Assembly: GCF_001679785.1 (NCBI RefSeq)
Contig: NZ_CP016287.1
Span: forward strand, 620,001 to 684,000
Origin: Rhizobium leguminosarum
GTDB taxonomy: Bacteria > Pseudomonadota > Alphaproteobacteria > Rhizobiales > Rhizobiaceae
Reading direction: 5' to 3'
Length of the DNA: 64,000 nucleotides
The notes beneath the pieces were generated by a model, which had not been told where the DNA came from, made no database searches, and saw only the letters and a program-made list of their open reading frames with translations. This document shows, piece by piece, positions 33,515-44,531 of the stretch (position 1 is its first letter; each line of letters starts with the position of its first letter). Position numbers and translations under genes: made by a program.

Positions 33515-35191
33515 TCAAGCCGCCGCGACTTTGCCCGAGAGCGCCTGATCCATGGCCGTCTGAAGCTGTTCCTGCGTGAATGGCTTTTTCATCCGCAGCA
33601 TCCGGCCGAGGCCATGGTCTTCGGAAAACTCGGCATAGCCCGAGGCCAAGATGATGGGCAGGCCTGGAAAGGATGCGCGAAGGTGACGCGCAAGCTCGGC
33701 GCCCGTCATGCCCGGCATGGCATGATCGGTGATGACCAGATCGCAACCCTGTCCGTCGGCAAAGAATTCCAAAGCCTGGGAAGCGGAAGACGCCTCTTGC
33801 GGCAGATGCCCGAGATCTTCCAGCATCGCCACGGTTCCCGTTCTGACAAGGGCGTCGTCGTCGACAACGAGAATGGCAAGCGGCCGAGACGCCGGTTTCA
33901 AAGGCTCCGCCGCCGGAGGCTCGACAGCCGGCTGCGCCTTGACGAAGGTTTCGGCAACAGGCAGCCAAAGCGAAACCGTCGTGCCCTTGCCCCTGACGCT
34001 CGATATCTGGATAGAGCCGCCGGATTGCGCCGCCAGGCCATGCACCATCGACAGGCCGAGACCGGTGCCCTTGCCGACCCCCTTGGTGGTGAAAAACGGT
34101 TCGGCGGCACGCGAGACCGTTGCCTCGTCCATCCCCTCGCCATCGTCCGACACCGATATCCTGATGTAATTTCCGCCCGCGAGCCCGGCCGGGCGGTCGT
34201 CTTCGGCTGCCGCCGCGGCAACCGTCACGGCTCCGCCGCTTTCGAGCGCATCCCGCGCATTGACGAACAGGTTAAGCAGCGCCAGTTCCAGCTGGTTGCT
34301 GTCGACCAGGAGGGGCGCCAGATCCGCCGGGATGCTTTTGCGGATTTCGATGCGCGGCCCCACCGCCTTGGCGAGAAGATCCTCGACGTTTTCGAACAGC
34401 CTGAAGAAGTCGACCGCCTGCGGCTTGAGTTCCTGGCGGCGTGCGAAAGCAAGCAGGCGCTGGGTCAGCGCGGTGCCGCGTTCGGCAGCCTGGATCGCGT
34501 TCGTTACCAGCCGTTCGCTGCGTTCATCGGCCGGAAGCCGCTTCTTCAGAAGGTTGAGGCTGCCGAGAACTGCCATGAGGAGGTTATTGAAGTCGTGGGC
34601 GACGCCACCCGTGAGATGGCCGATCGTGTCGAGCTTCTGCGCCTCGAACAGCTGTGCGAGCGCCTCTTCGCGCTCCCGCGTCCGTTGATCGATCCGGTGC
34701 TCGAGTTCCTCGTTGAGCTCACGCAACTGCGCTGCAGAAGCCTCGAGCTCGGCGGTGCGCTGGTGAACGCGGGCCTCCAGCTCGGCGTTCAGGCGTTCGA
34801 GTTCCCTCGTCTTCCTGTAGAGATCGGCAAAGACCCGCACCTTGGCTCTCAGCACCTCGGGGACGATCGGGACGGAAACGTAGTCCACCGCGCCCACCGC
34901 ATAGCCGCGCAGCCGGTCGGGTTCCGCCAGCATGACGGCGGAGACGAAGATGATCGGCGTGTTCTGATAGCGCGGATGCTGCCGGATCATGCTGACGAGT
35001 TCGAACCCGTCCTGTTCGGGCATGCAGACATCGACGAGGATCACCGCGATTTCGGTGCGCAACAGATGTTCGAAAGCTTCGCGAGCGGATTGCGCCTTGA
35101 TGAGATTTTCATCGAGCTCTTCGAGAATGACCTCGTAACTCAGGAGCTTTGCCGGTTGGTCGTCGACGAGGAGGATGTTGACGGGGTTCAT
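33515..35191 (-). CDS. Soluble REC-HisKA-HATPase-REC hybrid histidine kinase
   Basis: The 558-residue protein has an N-terminal receiver (residues 5-120, phospho-Asp D54 in VILVDVCMPEQDG) and a coiled coil with REC-linked helices (130-185). The kinase core has phospho-acceptor H199 in GGVAHDFNNLL and HATPase motifs VNARDALE, DDGEGM and GKGTGLGLSMVHG. A C-terminal receiver has D489 in LVITDHAMPGM. There is no transmembrane segment, so it takes input through its first receiver. It starts 10 bp after the 2099-residue kinase ends and is probably cotranscribed with it, receiving phosphate from it (inference). Confidence 0.92.
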   Translation of the reverse strand: MNPVNILLVDDQPAKLLSYEVILEELDENLIKAQSAREAFEHLLRTEIAVILVDVCMPEQDGFELVSMIRQHPRYQNTPIIFVSAVMLAEPDRLRGYAVGAVDYVSVPIVPEVLRAKVRVFADLYRKTRELERLNAELEARVHQRTAELEASAAQLRELNEELEHRIDQRTREREEALAQLFEAQKLDTIGHLTGGVAHDFNNLLMAVLGSLNLLKKRLPADERSERLVTNAIQAAERGTALTQRLLAFARRQELKPQAVDFFRLFENVEDLLAKAVGPRIEIRKSIPADLAPLLVDSNQLELALLNLFVNARDALESGGAVTVAAAAAEDDRPAGLAGGNYIRISVSDDGEGMDEATVSRAAEPFFTTKGVGKGTGLGLSMVHGLAAQSGGSIQISSVRGKGTTVSLWLPVAETFVKAQPAVEPPAAEPLKPASRPLAILVVDDDALVRTGTVAMLEDLGHLPQEASSASQALEFFADGQGCDLVITDHAMPGMTGAELARHLRASFPGLPIILASGYAEFSEDHGLGRMLRMKKPFTQEQLQTAMDQALSGKVAAA

Positions 35192-35201
35192 GGCCAGATC
35201 C

Positions 35202-38200
35202 TCAGCGATGCAGCCACATGCGAAGAGCCGACAGAAGCTGTTCGGTATTGACCGGCTTCGCCAGATAGTCGGACGCGCCCGCTTCCAGGCATTTCTCGCG
35301 GTCGCCCTTCATCGCCTTGGCCGTCAGCGCCACGATCGGCAACCGCCGGAACCGGGGCTCCGAACGGATGACCTGCATCGTCTCGTAGCCGTCCATTCCA
35401 GGCATCATGATGTCCATCAGCACGATCGCGACAGAGGGTTCGTTGTTGATGACGTCGATGGCTTCGCTGCCGGTCGTCGCGGTCAGGACTTTCATTCCTC
35501 GGCGTTCGAGGACGCTGCTCAGCGCGAAGATGTTGCGGGCGTCGTCGTCGACAAGCAGCACGGTCTCGCCGACCAGATCCTCGTCCGAGCTGTGCAGTTC
35601 CTGCAGCGTTGCCTGTTTAGCGGCCGGCAGGTCGGCGACCACCCGGTGCAGGAACAGGGCCGTCTCATCCAGGAGACGTTCGGGCGACTCGACCCCCTTG
35701 ACCACGACGCTGCGGGCCATGCTGTGCAGCGCCGCGTCTTCCTCGGCGGAAAGCTCCCGGCCGGTGAATACGACCACCGGCACCTCGCCGATCTCGGTGT
35801 CGTCGCGCATCTGCTCCAGCACGTCGAAGCCGGACATGTCGGGAAGGGAAAGGTCGAGCACCACGCAGTCGGCGGAATTCTGCCGAAGCGCCGCGAGAGC
35901 TTCCGATCCGGAGCCGACGCTGGTGATATCGATGTCGTCATGTCCGAGAAGGGCGGTGACGCTCAGACGCTCGGCCTCGTTGTCTTCCACGAGCAGCAGA
36001 TGCTTGCGGCGCGGCTGCGCATAGGCCTTCAATCGCGACAGTGCTTTTCCCAGGCCTTCCGGCGTCGTCGGCTTGCTCATGAAAGCGAAGGCGCCGCGGG
36101 TCAGCCCATGCTGGCGATCCTCGTCGAGGCTGATGATCTGCACCGGAATATGCCGCGTCTGCGGATTCTGCTTGAGCTGGCTCAGCACCGTCCAGCCGAG
36201 CATGTCGGGCAGGAAGATGTCGAGCGAGATCGCAGCCGGCCTGTAATCCTGCGCGAGTGCGAGCGCATCGCTGCCGCGCATCGCCACCAGAACCTTGAAT
36301 CCATTGTCGCGGGCAAGATCCACCAGGACGCGGGCGTAATGCGCATCGTCCTCGACGACGAGCAGCACCGAGTCGCCGGCCGCTATCTGATGGCGATCGT
36401 CTTCGACATGTTCGGTCGGCTTTTCGGCGCGGCGGTTTGCTGCCGCCTCGGCGAATTCCACGACGTTCGCCGACGGAACGGACTTCGGCGCAACTGCGCC
36501 GGCGCCGACATAGGTGAGCGGCAGGTAGAGGACGAAAGTGCTGCCGACACCGGGGGTGCTGCGCAGCTGGATCTCGCCGCCGAGCAGGTTCGCCAGTTCG
36601 CGGCTGATCGCCAGGCCGAGGCCGGTGCCGCCGTATTTGCGACTTGTCGAGGCATCCGCCTGCTGGAACGCCTCAAAGATGATGCGTTGTTTTTCAGGCG
36701 GTATGCCGATGCCGGTATCGACCACTTCGAAGGCGATGACCGAAGGCGCGTGCCTGAGCGAGGGATGATCGGACGACCAACCGCTCGTTGCCGACGCGAC
36801 GCGAAGCGTCACGCCGCCCTGCGCGGTGAATTTGAAGGCGTTCGACAGCAGGTTCTTGAGGATCTGCTGCAGCCGCTTCGAATCGGTGATGATGCTCCTC
36901 GTGATATCGTCGCCGATCTCGACCGAGAACGACAGGCCTCGGTTCTCGGCTTCATGCCGAAACGGCCGCGCCATTACCTCGAGCAGGTTGCTGACGGGGA
37001 TCTCCTCGGCGTCGACCGACACGGTTCCGGACTCGATCTTCGACAGGTCGAGGATGTCGCTGATGAGGTTCAGCAGATCGGTGCCTGCCCCGTGGATCGT
37101 CTTTGCGAACTCGACCTGCTTGCCTGAGAGGTTGCCATCCGGGTTTTCTCCCAGCTGCTGGCCGAGAATGAGGATCGAATTCAAAGGCGTGCGCAGCTCG
37201 TGCGACATGTTGGCGAGGAATTCGGATTTGTATTTCGAGGTCAGCGCCAGCTCGGTTGCCTTTTCCTCCAGCGCGCGCCGGGCCTGCTCGATCTCCTGGT
37301 TCTTCGCCTCGACTTCGACGTTGCGCTCTTCCAGCTGCTGCGCCTTCTGGCCGAGCTGCTCGTTGGTCTGCTGCAGCTCGCGCTGCTGCGTCTGAAGCTC
37401 CGCGGCAAGCTGCTGGGACTGCTTGAGCAGGCCTTCGGTCTGCATCGTCGCTTCGATCGAGTTGAGGACGATGCCAATCGATGTCGTCAATTGGTCGAGG
37501 AAAGACAATTGCAGTTCGGTGAATTCGCCTACCGAAGCAAGCTCGATCACCGCCTTCACCTGCCCCTCGAAATGCACCGGCAGCACGATGGCGCTTCTCG
37601 GCAGGGTCGTGAACACGCCGGAGCTTATCGGAACAACGTTGTCGGGAAGGTCGGTGACCAGGATACGGCGGGCGTCGCTGGCGCACTGCCCGACAAGGCC
37701 CTGGCCGAATTCGAGCCGGGCCGGATGCGCCGCCTCGCCGCCTTTCGCGTAGACAGAGAGCAGCGACAGGGCCGGCTGCCGCTCGTCGGCATCCACCTGG
37801 TAGATGACCCCCTGATGGGCGCCGACCAAAGGCGCCAGCTCCGACAGCAGCATCTTGCCGACCAGCGTCAGGTCGCGCTGCCCCTGCAGCATGTTGGTAA
37901 AGCGCGCCAGGTTGGTCTTCAGCCAGTCCTGCTCGGTGTTGCGCTCGGTGGTCAGCCGGAGGTTGTCGATCATCGTGTTGATGTTGTCCTTGAGCTCGGC
38001 CACTTCGCCGCGCGCGTCGACCTTGATCGAGCGCGTCAGGTCACCCTTGGTGACGGCGGTCGCCACCTCGGCGATGGCGCGCACCTGCGTCGTCAGATTG
38101 GCGGCAAGCAGGTTGACGTTGCCGGTCAGGTCCTTCCAGGTGCCGGCGGTGCCCGGCACGTTCGCCTGACCGCCGAGGCGGCCTTCGACGCCGACTTCGC

Positions 38201-41200
38201 GCGCCACCGTGGTCACCTGATCGGCAAAGGTCGCGAGCGTGTTGGTCATGTTGTTGATGGTTTCGGCAAGGGCCGCCACCTCGCCCTTCGATGCGACGGT
38301 GAGATTTTGCTTGAGGTCGCCGTTCGCCACCGCCGTCACCACCTTGACGATGCCGCGGACCTGCTCGGTCAGGTTGGCGGCCATGACGTTGACGGTGTCG
38401 GTCAGGTCCTTCCATGTGCCGGCGACACCAGGCACCTGGGCCTGGCCGCCGAGCTTGCCTTCGGTGCCGACTTCGCGGGCGACGCGCGTCACTTCGCCGG
38501 CAAAGGCATTGAGCTGGTCCACCATCGTGTTGATGGTGTTCTTCAGTTCGAGGATTTCCCCTTTCACGTCGACTGTGATCTTGCGCGACAGGTCGCCGCG
38601 CGCCACGGCGGTCGTGACTTCGGCGATGTTTCGAACCTGGGTCGTCAGATTGGCGGCGAGCAGGTTGACGTTATCGGTCAGGTCCTTCCAGGTGCCGGCG
38701 ACACCGGGAACGACGGCCTGGCCGCCGAGCCTGCCATCGGTGCCGACTTCGCGTGCGACACGCGTCACTTCGCCGGCAAAGGAGCGAAGCTGATCGACCA
38801 TGGTATTCAACGTATCCTTCAAGAGCAGGATTTCGCCGCGCACGTCGACCGTGATCTTGCGAGACAGGTCGCCGTTGGCGATGGCGGTGGCCACCTCGGC
38901 GATGTTGCGGACCTGCGCCGTCAGATTGCCGGCCATGGAATTGACGCTGTCGGTCAAATCCTTCCAGGTACCGGCGACACCAGGCACCTGCGCCTGGCCG
39001 CCGAGCTTGCCTTCGGTGCCGACTTCGCGGGCGACGCGCGTCACTTCGCCGGCAAAGGCATTGAGCTGGTCCACCATCGTATTGATGGTGTTCTTCAGTT
39101 CGAGGATTTCCCCCTTCACGTCGACGGTGATCTTGCGAGACAGGTCGCCGCGCGCCACGGCCGTCGTCACTTCGGCGATATTGCGGACCTGGCCGGTGAG
39201 GTTGGAGGCCATGGAGTTGACGTTTTCGGTGAGGTCCTTCCAAGTGCCTGCAACACCCGGCACCTGCGCCTGGCCGCCGAGCTTGCCCTCGGTGCCGACT
39301 TCGCGCGCCACACGCGTGACTTCGGAAGCGAAGCGGTTCAGCTGATCGACCATGGTGTTCAGCGTTTCCTTGAGCTCGAGGATTTCGCCCGAGACCGACA
39401 CCGTGATCTTCTTCGACAGGTCGCCATTGGCGATCGCGGTCGAGACTTCGGCGATGTTGCGCACCTGCGCCGTCAGGTTGCCCGCCATGGAATTGACGCT
39501 GTCGGTCAGGTCCTTCCAGGTGCCGGCGACGCCGAGCACGTTCGCCTGGCCGCCGAGCCGGCCTTCGGTGCCGACCTCGCGCGCCACACGCGTCACCTCG
39601 CCGGCAAAGCCGTTCAACTGATCGACCATCGTGTTGATGGTTTCCTTCAGTTCGAGGATTTCCCCGGACACGGTGACGGTGATCTTCTTGGAAAGGTCTC
39701 CTTGCGCGACGGCGGTCGCAACTTCGGCGATGTTGCGCACCTGCCCGGTCAGGTTGGAGGCCATGGAGTTGACGCTGTCGGTCAGGTCCTTCCAGGTGCC
39801 GGCGACGCCGCGCACATTGGCCTGGCCGCCGAGCCGGCCCTCCGTGCCCACTTCGCGGGCGACGCGCGTCACTTCCGAGGCGAAGGCGTTCAACTGGTCC
39901 ACCATCGTGTTGATGGTTTCTTTCAGTTCGAGGATTTCGCCCTTCACGTCTACAGTGATCTTCTTCGACAGATCGCCATTGGCAATGGCGGTCGAGACGT
40001 CCGCGATATTGCGGACCTGCGCCGTCAGGTTGCCGGCCATGGAGTTAACGTTTTCGGTCAGATCCTTCCAGGTGCCGGCGACACCGCGCACATTGGCCTG
40101 GCCGCCAAGCCGGCCTTCCGTGCCAACTTCACGGGCCACGCGGGTCACTTCCGAAGCAAAGGCGTTGAGCTGATCGACCATCGTGTTGATCGTCTCTTTC
40201 AGCTCGAGGATTTCCCCCGACACTGTCACCGTGATCTTCTTCGACAGGTCGCCATTGGCGATCGCAGTCGAGACCTCGGCAATGTTGCGCACCTGCGCGG
40301 TCAGGTTCGAGGCCATGGAATTGACGTTGTCGGTGAGGTCCTTCCAGGTGCCGGCGACGCCTGGCACCTGCGCCTGGCCGCCGAGCCGGCCCTCCGTGCC
40401 GACTTCACGCGCCACGCGCGTCACTTCGCCGGCAAAGCCGTTCAGCTGATCGACCATCGTGTTGATGGTTTCCTTGAGCTCCAGGATTTCGCCCGAGACG
40501 TCGACGGTGATCTTGCGCGACAGGTCGCCGCGCGCCACCGCCGTGGTCACCTGGGCAATGTTGCGGACCTGGGCCGTCAGGTTGCCGCACATGGCGTTGA
40601 CGCTGTCGGTCAGGTCCTTCCAGGTGCCGGCAACGCCAGGCACCAGCGCCTGTCCGCCGAGCTTGCCTTCAGTGCCGACCTCGCGGGCGACGCGCGTCAC
40701 TTCGGAGGCGAAGGACCTGAGCTGGTCGACCATGGTGTTGATCGCCTCCTTGAGCTGTAGGATCTCGCCGCGCACGTCGACGGTGATCTTCTTGGAAAGG
40801 TCGCCGTTCGCAACGGCGATCGTGACGTCAGCGATGTTGCGCACCTGCGCCGTCAGGTTCGACGCCATCGAGTTCACGCTTTCGGTGAGATCCTTCCAGA
40901 CGCCCGTCACCTCCGGCACCTGTGCCTGGCCGCCGAGTTTTCCGTCCGTGCCGACCTCGCGGGCGACGCGCGTCACTTCCGATGTGAAGACGCTCAGCTG
41001 CTTGATCATAGTGTTGACGATATCGGCCGAGCGCAGGAATTCGCCTTTGAGCGGCCGCCCGTCGACATCCAGCGGCACGGTCTGCAAGAGATCTCCCTTG
41101 GCAACCGCGGTGATTGTGCGCGTGACGGCGGTCGTCGGCCATAGGAGATCGTCGATCAAACCGTTGATCGATCCTTCCATTTCGGACCAGGAGCCGTCCG

Positions 41201-41501
41201 ACAGGCCGAAGCGTACGCGCGTGCTCGTTCGCCCGTCCCGGCCGACCACCTGCCCGACATGCTCGAGTTGCTGGGCCATGCGCTGATTGGCGGCGATGAT
41301 GTCGTTGAGGGCATCGGCGACCTTGCCGGTGAGACCGGTCAGGTCGGACCGCATCCGTACGGAAAAGTCGCCGCGCCTGACCGCGACAAGGACTTCCAGA
41401 AGCGCACTGGCATCGTCGAACGCCATCGTTTTTGGGTCGTGCCCATTGAGGCTGTCTACCGCAACGCTGTCGCGCGCGAATTCGCTGGTTTGGTTGCTCA
41501 C
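35202..41501 (-). CDS. Giant soluble hybrid histidine kinase: tandem HAMP, GAF, HisKA/HATPase, three receivers
   Basis: The 2099-residue protein has no transmembrane segment. After an N-terminal HAMP-like lead-in come eleven repeats of 92 residues (about 170-1182), each containing [19 protein letters not shown] and GTWKDLT-x-x-VN. Then follow a GAF domain (about 1195-1350), a coiled coil, HisKA with H1434 in SHELRTP, an HATPase ([24 protein letters not shown]), and three receivers with D1761, D1883 and D2030. HAMP arrays of this unit length are known in group III (Nik1/Os-1) osmosensing kinases. The GTG start follows GAGGGGG. The signal sensed is unknown; osmotic or cytoplasmic stress is a reasonable guess. 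Confidence 0.93.
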   Translation of the reverse strand: MSNQTSEFARDSVAVDSLNGHDPKTMAFDDASALLEVLVAVRRGDFSVRMRSDLTGLTGKVADALNDIIAANQRMAQQLEHVGQVVGRDGRTSTRVRFGLSDGSWSEMEGSINGLIDDLLWPTTAVTRTITAVAKGDLLQTVPLDVDGRPLKGEFLRSADIVNTMIKQLSVFTSEVTRVAREVGTDGKLGGQAQVPEVTGVWKDLTESVNSMASNLTAQVRNIADVTIAVANGDLSKKITVDVRGEILQLKEAINTMVDQLRSFASEVTRVAREVGTEGKLGGQALVPGVAGTWKDLTDSVNAMCGNLTAQVRNIAQVTTAVARGDLSRKITVDVSGEILELKETINTMVDQLNGFAGEVTRVAREVGTEGRLGGQAQVPGVAGTWKDLTDNVNSMASNLTAQVRNIAEVSTAIANGDLSKKITVTVSGEILELKETINTMVDQLNAFASEVTRVAREVGTEGRLGGQANVRGVAGTWKDLTENVNSMAGNLTAQVRNIADVSTAIANGDLSKKITVDVKGEILELKETINTMVDQLNAFASEVTRVAREVGTEGRLGGQANVRGVAGTWKDLTDSVNSMASNLTGQVRNIAEVATAVAQGDLSKKITVTVSGEILELKETINTMVDQLNGFAGEVTRVAREVGTEGRLGGQANVLGVAGTWKDLTDSVNSMAGNLTAQVRNIAEVSTAIANGDLSKKITVSVSGEILELKETLNTMVDQLNRFASEVTRVAREVGTEGKLGGQAQVPGVAGTWKDLTENVNSMASNLTGQVRNIAEVTTAVARGDLSRKITVDVKGEILELKNTINTMVDQLNAFAGEVTRVAREVGTEGKLGGQAQVPGVAGTWKDLTDSVNSMAGNLTAQVRNIAEVATAIANGDLSRKITVDVRGEILLLKDTLNTMVDQLRSFAGEVTRVAREVGTDGRLGGQAVVPGVAGTWKDLTDNVNLLAANLTTQVRNIAEVTTAVARGDLSRKITVDVKGEILELKNTINTMVDQLNAFAGEVTRVAREVGTEGKLGGQAQVPGVAGTWKDLTDTVNVMAANLTEQVRGIVKVVTAVANGDLKQNLTVASKGEVAALAETINNMTNTLATFADQVTTVAREVGVEGRLGGQANVPGTAGTWKDLTGNVNLLAANLTTQVRAIAEVATAVTKGDLTRSIKVDARGEVAELKDNINTMIDNLRLTTERNTEQDWLKTNLARFTNMLQGQRDLTLVGKMLLSELAPLVGAHQGVIYQVDADERQPALSLLSVYAKGGEAAHPARLEFGQGLVGQCASDARRILVTDLPDNVVPISSGVFTTLPRSAIVLPVHFEGQVKAVIELASVGEFTELQLSFLDQLTTSIGIVLNSIEATMQTEGLLKQSQQLAAELQTQQRELQQTNEQLGQKAQQLEERNVEVEAKNQEIEQARRALEEKATELALTSKYKSEFLANMSHELRTPLNSILILGQQLGENPDGNLSGKQVEFAKTIHGAGTDLLNLISDILDLSKIESGTVSVDAEEIPVSNLLEVMARPFRHEAENRGLSFSVEIGDDITRSIITDSKRLQQILKNLLSNAFKFTAQGGVTLRVASATSGWSSDHPSLRHAPSVIAFEVVDTGIGIPPEKQRIIFEAFQQADASTSRKYGGTGLGLAISRELANLLGGEIQLRSTPGVGSTFVLYLPLTYVGAGAVAPKSVPSANVVEFAEAAANRRAEKPTEHVEDDRHQIAAGDSVLLVVEDDAHYARVLVDLARDNGFKVLVAMRGSDALALAQDYRPAAISLDIFLPDMLGWTVLSQLKQNPQTRHIPVQIISLDEDRQHGLTRGAFAFMSKPTTPEGLGKALSRLKAYAQPRRKHLLLVEDNEAERLSVTALLGHDDIDITSVGSGSEALAALRQNSADCVVLDLSLPDMSGFDVLEQMRDDTEIGEVPVVVFTGRELSAEEDAALHSMARSVVVKGVESPERLLDETALFLHRVVADLPAAKQATLQELHSSDEDLVGETVLLVDDDARNIFALSSVLERRGMKVLTATTGSEAIDVINNEPSVAIVLMDIMMPGMDGYETMQVIRSEPRFRRLPIVALTAKAMKGDREKCLEAGASDYLAKPVNTEQLLSALRMWLHR
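37956..40994 (-). repeat. Eleven-copy 276-bp tandem coding repeat (HAMP array)
   Basis: The codons for [10 protein letters not shown] recur at a fixed 276-bp interval (the CGTCAC mark on the plus strand lies at 40971 and 40695, and so on). Repeats 2-10 are more alike than repeats 1 and 11, which suggests internal amplification or gene conversion. Repeats 4 and 5 share the NVRGVAG variant. The array creates long open frames on the other strand that are not genes. Confidence 0.9.
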
Positions 41502-41673
41502 GAAAATCCCCCTCTTCGACGATCGGTAATTTAGCGCTCAACTCAGAAAATGGTATGGGCCGTCCCGCGTCCATCCTAACATGATTCACCGCCCAAAATG
41601 AGCCTGATAGTTGCAGATATCGGAAATGCTCGCCGGAAACCGTCTCGGCGGAATTTGCGGTTTTTCTTGCGCG

Positions 41674-41699
41674 GGAACACTTTGCTGCCGGCTGTCGTT
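41674..41699 (+). promoter_or_regulatory. EcfG-type general stress promoter
   Basis: GGAAC (41674-41678), 17-bp spacer, CGTT (41696-41699) matches the general stress consensus. It drives the hypothetical gene starting at 41724 and probably the two genes after it. Confidence 0.7.
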
Positions 41700-41723
41700 T
41701 CCGTCCTGACAATGGAGAGCGAC

Positions 41724-42176
41724 ATGTCGAACGTCTCAAGGACAGGCAAGGAAGAGATCAACAACGCGACCAGCCCGACTACCTTCGGAAAGTCGGTCGA
41801 GAGCCGGGCGCAAATCGAGGACGCGGCTGCGCAAGCTTCGCTCGACGCCGGCGGCGAGATGCTCAACATCTATCGGCTGGAACCCATCGCCCAACCCGAC
41901 GATCCGAGATGGGACAATGCTCCCAACCACGGCGTCATCGTCGTTGCCGCCAGGACGTCCGGCGATGCCAGGATCGTCGCCGCGGCGCGCGAACTCGATT
42001 TCATGGAAGTCGACGCGGCGCCCGCCGAGGACGTGACGACAGCCAATGCCAGCGCCTTCCGCGACGACAAGCTTTACACCGTGATCGAAATCGATCGGAA
42101 CAGACGCGATATAAAGCGCGGCATCCTCGACGGTACGGTCTCGGTCGACACGATCCGGCCGGTCGAACCGGACTAA
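41724..42176 (+). CDS. Hypothetical protein, stress-promoter driven (150 aa)
   Basis: A 150-residue soluble protein with no recognised domain. The N-terminal third is polar and likely disordered; the rest contains RWDNAPNHGVIVVAARTSGDARIVAAARELDFMEVD and DKLYTVIEIDRNRRDIKRGIL. ATG 41724 follows GGAG; ATG 41712 is less likely. It heads a probable three-gene transcript with the 93-residue protein and an alpha/beta hydrolase. Confidence 0.65.
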   Translation: MSNVSRTGKEEINNATSPTTFGKSVESRAQIEDAAAQASLDAGGEMLNIYRLEPIAQPDDPRWDNAPNHGVIVVAARTSGDARIVAAARELDFMEVDAAPAEDVTTANASAFRDDKLYTVIEIDRNRRDIKRGILDGTVSVDTIRPVEPD

Positions 42177-42203
42177 AAATCCTTTCTTCACCTGGGAGTT
42201 CTC

Positions 42204-42485
42204 ATGAATACCGCCAATCTGCAGCTCAAGGGCCTGATCATGGCGATGGCCTCGATATGTGATGCGATCGCCGATAAGCAACTGCTCACGCGCGGGGAGA
42301 TCGACGCTGCGCTCTCGAAGGCTCAAAAGGCGATCGAGGAAGATGACGACCACGAGCTGTCAGGCGCCAACCGGGCGGCGATCCTGTTTCCGATCCGCGT
42401 GCTGCAGCTTGCCGGAGAAGCCGGTCGGAAGGGCGAAGGGGCCACATTTTCAGACTATGCCAAACGTGTGGGGAAGCTCAGCTGA
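42204..42485 (+). CDS. Small hypothetical protein (93 aa)
   Basis: A 93-residue helical protein (LKGLIMAMASICDAIADKQLLTRGEIDAALSKAQKAIEED, then RAAILFPIRVLQLAGEAG). The start follows GGGAG at 8 nt. It lies 27 bp after the preceding gene and 2 bp before the hydrolase. No known family was recognised. Confidence 0.65.
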   Translation: MNTANLQLKGLIMAMASICDAIADKQLLTRGEIDAALSKAQKAIEEDDDHELSGANRAAILFPIRVLQLAGEAGRKGEGATFSDYAKRVGKLS

Positions 42486-42487
42486 GC

Positions 42488-43351
42488 ATGTTCGAAGGCT
42501 TTTCTCTCGATACCGTCGAGGTCGGACCGGGGTCGCTTCGCGTCCGTCACGGCGGAACGGGACCGGCCGTTCTGCTTCTCCACGGCCATCCCAGGACACA
42601 TATGACCTGGGGCAAGGTGGCCGATCTGCTGTCGCCCTATTTTACGATCGTCTGCCCCGACCTTCCCGGTTTCGGCCGCTCCTTCCAGCCGCTCGATGCT
42701 CCCGACAGCCGCAACTCTTCGAAGCGCGCAAAGGCGGAAGCTCTGGTTGAACTGATGTTGACGCTGGGGCACGAGAACTTCGCGGTGGCCGGCCACGACC
42801 GCGGAAGCTTGACTGCCTTCCGCATGGCGATGGATCATCCCGACTGTGTGCAGAGACTCATCATCGCCGACGGCATTCCCGTGATCGAGCATCTCGAACG
42901 CGCCGACTGGAAATTTGCGAGAGACTGGTACCACTGGTTCTTCTTCGCTCAACCGGAAAAGCCGGAACGGGCGATCTTGGCCGATCCCCTCGCGTGGTAT
43001 GACAAACTCTCGTCAGCGCTGATGGGAAGGCAAGCCTATGACGACCTCGTCGACGTCGTCCGCGATCCAGCCGTGATCCACGGGATGATCGAGGACTACC
43101 GCGCCGGCCTCCGCATCGACCATCTCCACGACCGCGAGGATCGCGACGCCGGCCGGAAAGTGACCTGCCCCATGCTCTGCCTCTGGTCGCTACGCGACGA
43201 CATGGAGCAGATCTATGGCGATCCCGTCGCCATCTGGCGGAAGTGGGCGGATCACGTGCACGGCTTCGGCATAGACAGCGGCCATCACGTGGCCGAGGAG
43301 AATCCTGAAGCGCTCTCGCAGGCGATCCGGGAGTTTCTCGAACGCCGATAG
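42488..43351 (+). CDS. Alpha/beta hydrolase, haloacetate dehalogenase/epoxide hydrolase-like
   Basis: The 287-residue alpha/beta hydrolase has oxyanion motif HGHPRTHMTW near residue 33, nucleophile Asp in AGHDRGSLTAFRMAMDHP near 103, cap-domain YHWFFFAQPEKPE near 152, and catalytic His in SGHHVAEENPE near 267. The layout matches fluoroacetate dehalogenases, but the second carboxylate-binding Arg usually following HDRG is Leu/Ser here. Dehalogenase activity is therefore doubtful, and a different ester or epoxide substrate is possible. It is the last gene of the stress-promoter set. Confidence 0.8.
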   Translation: MFEGFSLDTVEVGPGSLRVRHGGTGPAVLLLHGHPRTHMTWGKVADLLSPYFTIVCPDLPGFGRSFQPLDAPDSRNSSKRAKAEALVELMLTLGHENFAVAGHDRGSLTAFRMAMDHPDCVQRLIIADGIPVIEHLERADWKFARDWYHWFFFAQPEKPERAILADPLAWYDKLSSALMGRQAYDDLVDVVRDPAVIHGMIEDYRAGLRIDHLHDREDRDAGRKVTCPMLCLWSLRDDMEQIYGDPVAIWRKWADHVHGFGIDSGHHVAEENPEALSQAIREFLERR

Positions 43352-43505
43352 AACTTGAAATCGAGACACGCTTCGGTAGTGCGCCATCCGGGGAGAAAGT
43401 TCAGCGCTGCCGGTTTCTGTTATAAGTTGATCCATTCGGTCTTGTTTCTCGGCGGCTCCTGTGGCTATACCCCGGCCGTACACACTCACGCACCGGGATC
43501 TATAC

Positions 43506-44531
43506 GTGACCAGCCTCAAATCACTTCTGGCCGCCTGCGGCCTCTCCGCCCTGATCGGCCTTGCCGCAACGCCGTCATTGGCCGGTTCGACGACCTACCC
43601 GCTGACACTGGAAAACTGCGGCGCGCAGGTGACTTTCCAGAAGGCGCCCGAACGGGCGATCGGCCTCGGCCAGAACAGCGCTGAAATCCTGCTGCTGCTC
43701 GGCCTGCAGGACAAGATGGCCGGCACAGCCTTCTGGCCGAGCAAGGTCCTGCCGCAGCTCGCAGAAGCCAATGCCAAGGTTAAGCTTCTGACCGTCGAGA
43801 TGCCGACCTTCGAATCGATGCTCGCCGAAAATCCCGACTTCGTGGCGGTGGCTTTGCCGAGCCTGGTCGGGCCGAACAGCAAGATCGCCAAGCGCGAAGA
43901 TTTCGACAAGGTGGGCGTCGCCACCTATCTCTCGCCCAGCACCTGCCTCAGCACCAAGGACGTCAAGGACCAGTACGGCAGCCGCGCGGTGCTGTGGAAC
44001 ATGGATCTTCTCTACAAGGAGATCGATGAACTCTCGCAGATCTTCGATGTCGCCGATCGCGGCCAGGCGCTGATCGCCGACTTCAAGGCGCGCGAAACCA
44101 AGCTTCGCTCCAGCGTGTCAAAGGACGGCAAGAACCTTTCCTACGTCTTCTGGTTCTCCAGCCCCAGCCCGTCGGCCGACGCCTATCTCGGCGGCAAGAA
44201 CAGTGCGTCCGGCTTCATCGCCGACCTGCTGGGCGGACACAACGCGATATCGGCGGAAGCGGAATGGCCGACGCTCGGCTGGGAAGGCATCATCGCCTCC
44301 AATCCCGACGTCATCGTCGTCGCCAGTCTCGACCGCAACCGCTGGGAGCTCGATAAACCGGAGGCCAAGATCAATTTCCTGAACACCGATCCGGCCGTCA
44401 GTCAGATCCCCGCCGTCAAAAACAAGGCGATCGTGATCATGGACGGCCAGGCCATGAACCCGACCGTCCGCACGGTCTACGGCGCTGAGCAGGTGGCCGG
44501 CCAGCTGAAGGCTCTCGGTCTGTTGCAGTGA
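43506..44531 (+). CDS. FecB-type metal-chelate ABC substrate-binding protein
   Basis: The 341-residue secreted receptor has a signal peptide (MTSLKSLLAACGLSALIGLAA). Its BtuF/FecB-like domain reads PERAIGLGQNSAEILLLLGLQDKMAGTAFWP, then FESMLAENPDFVAVA, and SNPDVIVVASLDRNRWEL. This receptor group carries ferric siderophores, cobalamin or other chelates; some database models tie it to F420-0-like substrates. GTG 43506 was chosen to begin the signal peptide; GTG 43461 is an alternative. The permease start overlaps its stop. No TonB receptor gene or cobalamin riboswitch was seen nearby, so the ligand is open. Confidence 0.85.
   Translation: MTSLKSLLAACGLSALIGLAATPSLAGSTTYPLTLENCGAQVTFQKAPERAIGLGQNSAEILLLLGLQDKMAGTAFWPSKVLPQLAEANAKVKLLTVEMPTFESMLAENPDFVAVALPSLVGPNSKIAKREDFDKVGVATYLSPSTCLSTKDVKDQYGSRAVLWNMDLLYKEIDELSQIFDVADRGQALIADFKARETKLRSSVSKDGKNLSYVFWFSSPSPSADAYLGGKNSASGFIADLLGGHNAISAEAEWPTLGWEGIIASNPDVIVVASLDRNRWELDKPEAKINFLNTDPAVSQIPAVKNKAIVIMDGQAMNPTVRTVYGAEQVAGQLKALGLLQ

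Noticed and set aside
35175..37127. Plus-strand open frame of 650 codons
   Set aside because: Antisense to the receivers and kinase core of the giant kinase, which have clear motifs on the minus strand.
37200..40760. Plus-strand open frame of 1186 codons
   Set aside because: It is the antisense of the HAMP repeat array. The 276-bp period is divisible by three and free of stops on that strand, and the translation has no domain and is repetitive in step with the sense repeats.
43352..43505. Cobalamin riboswitch before the FecB-type receptor gene
   Set aside because: No recognisable B12-box or conserved core was seen in the 154-bp leader.
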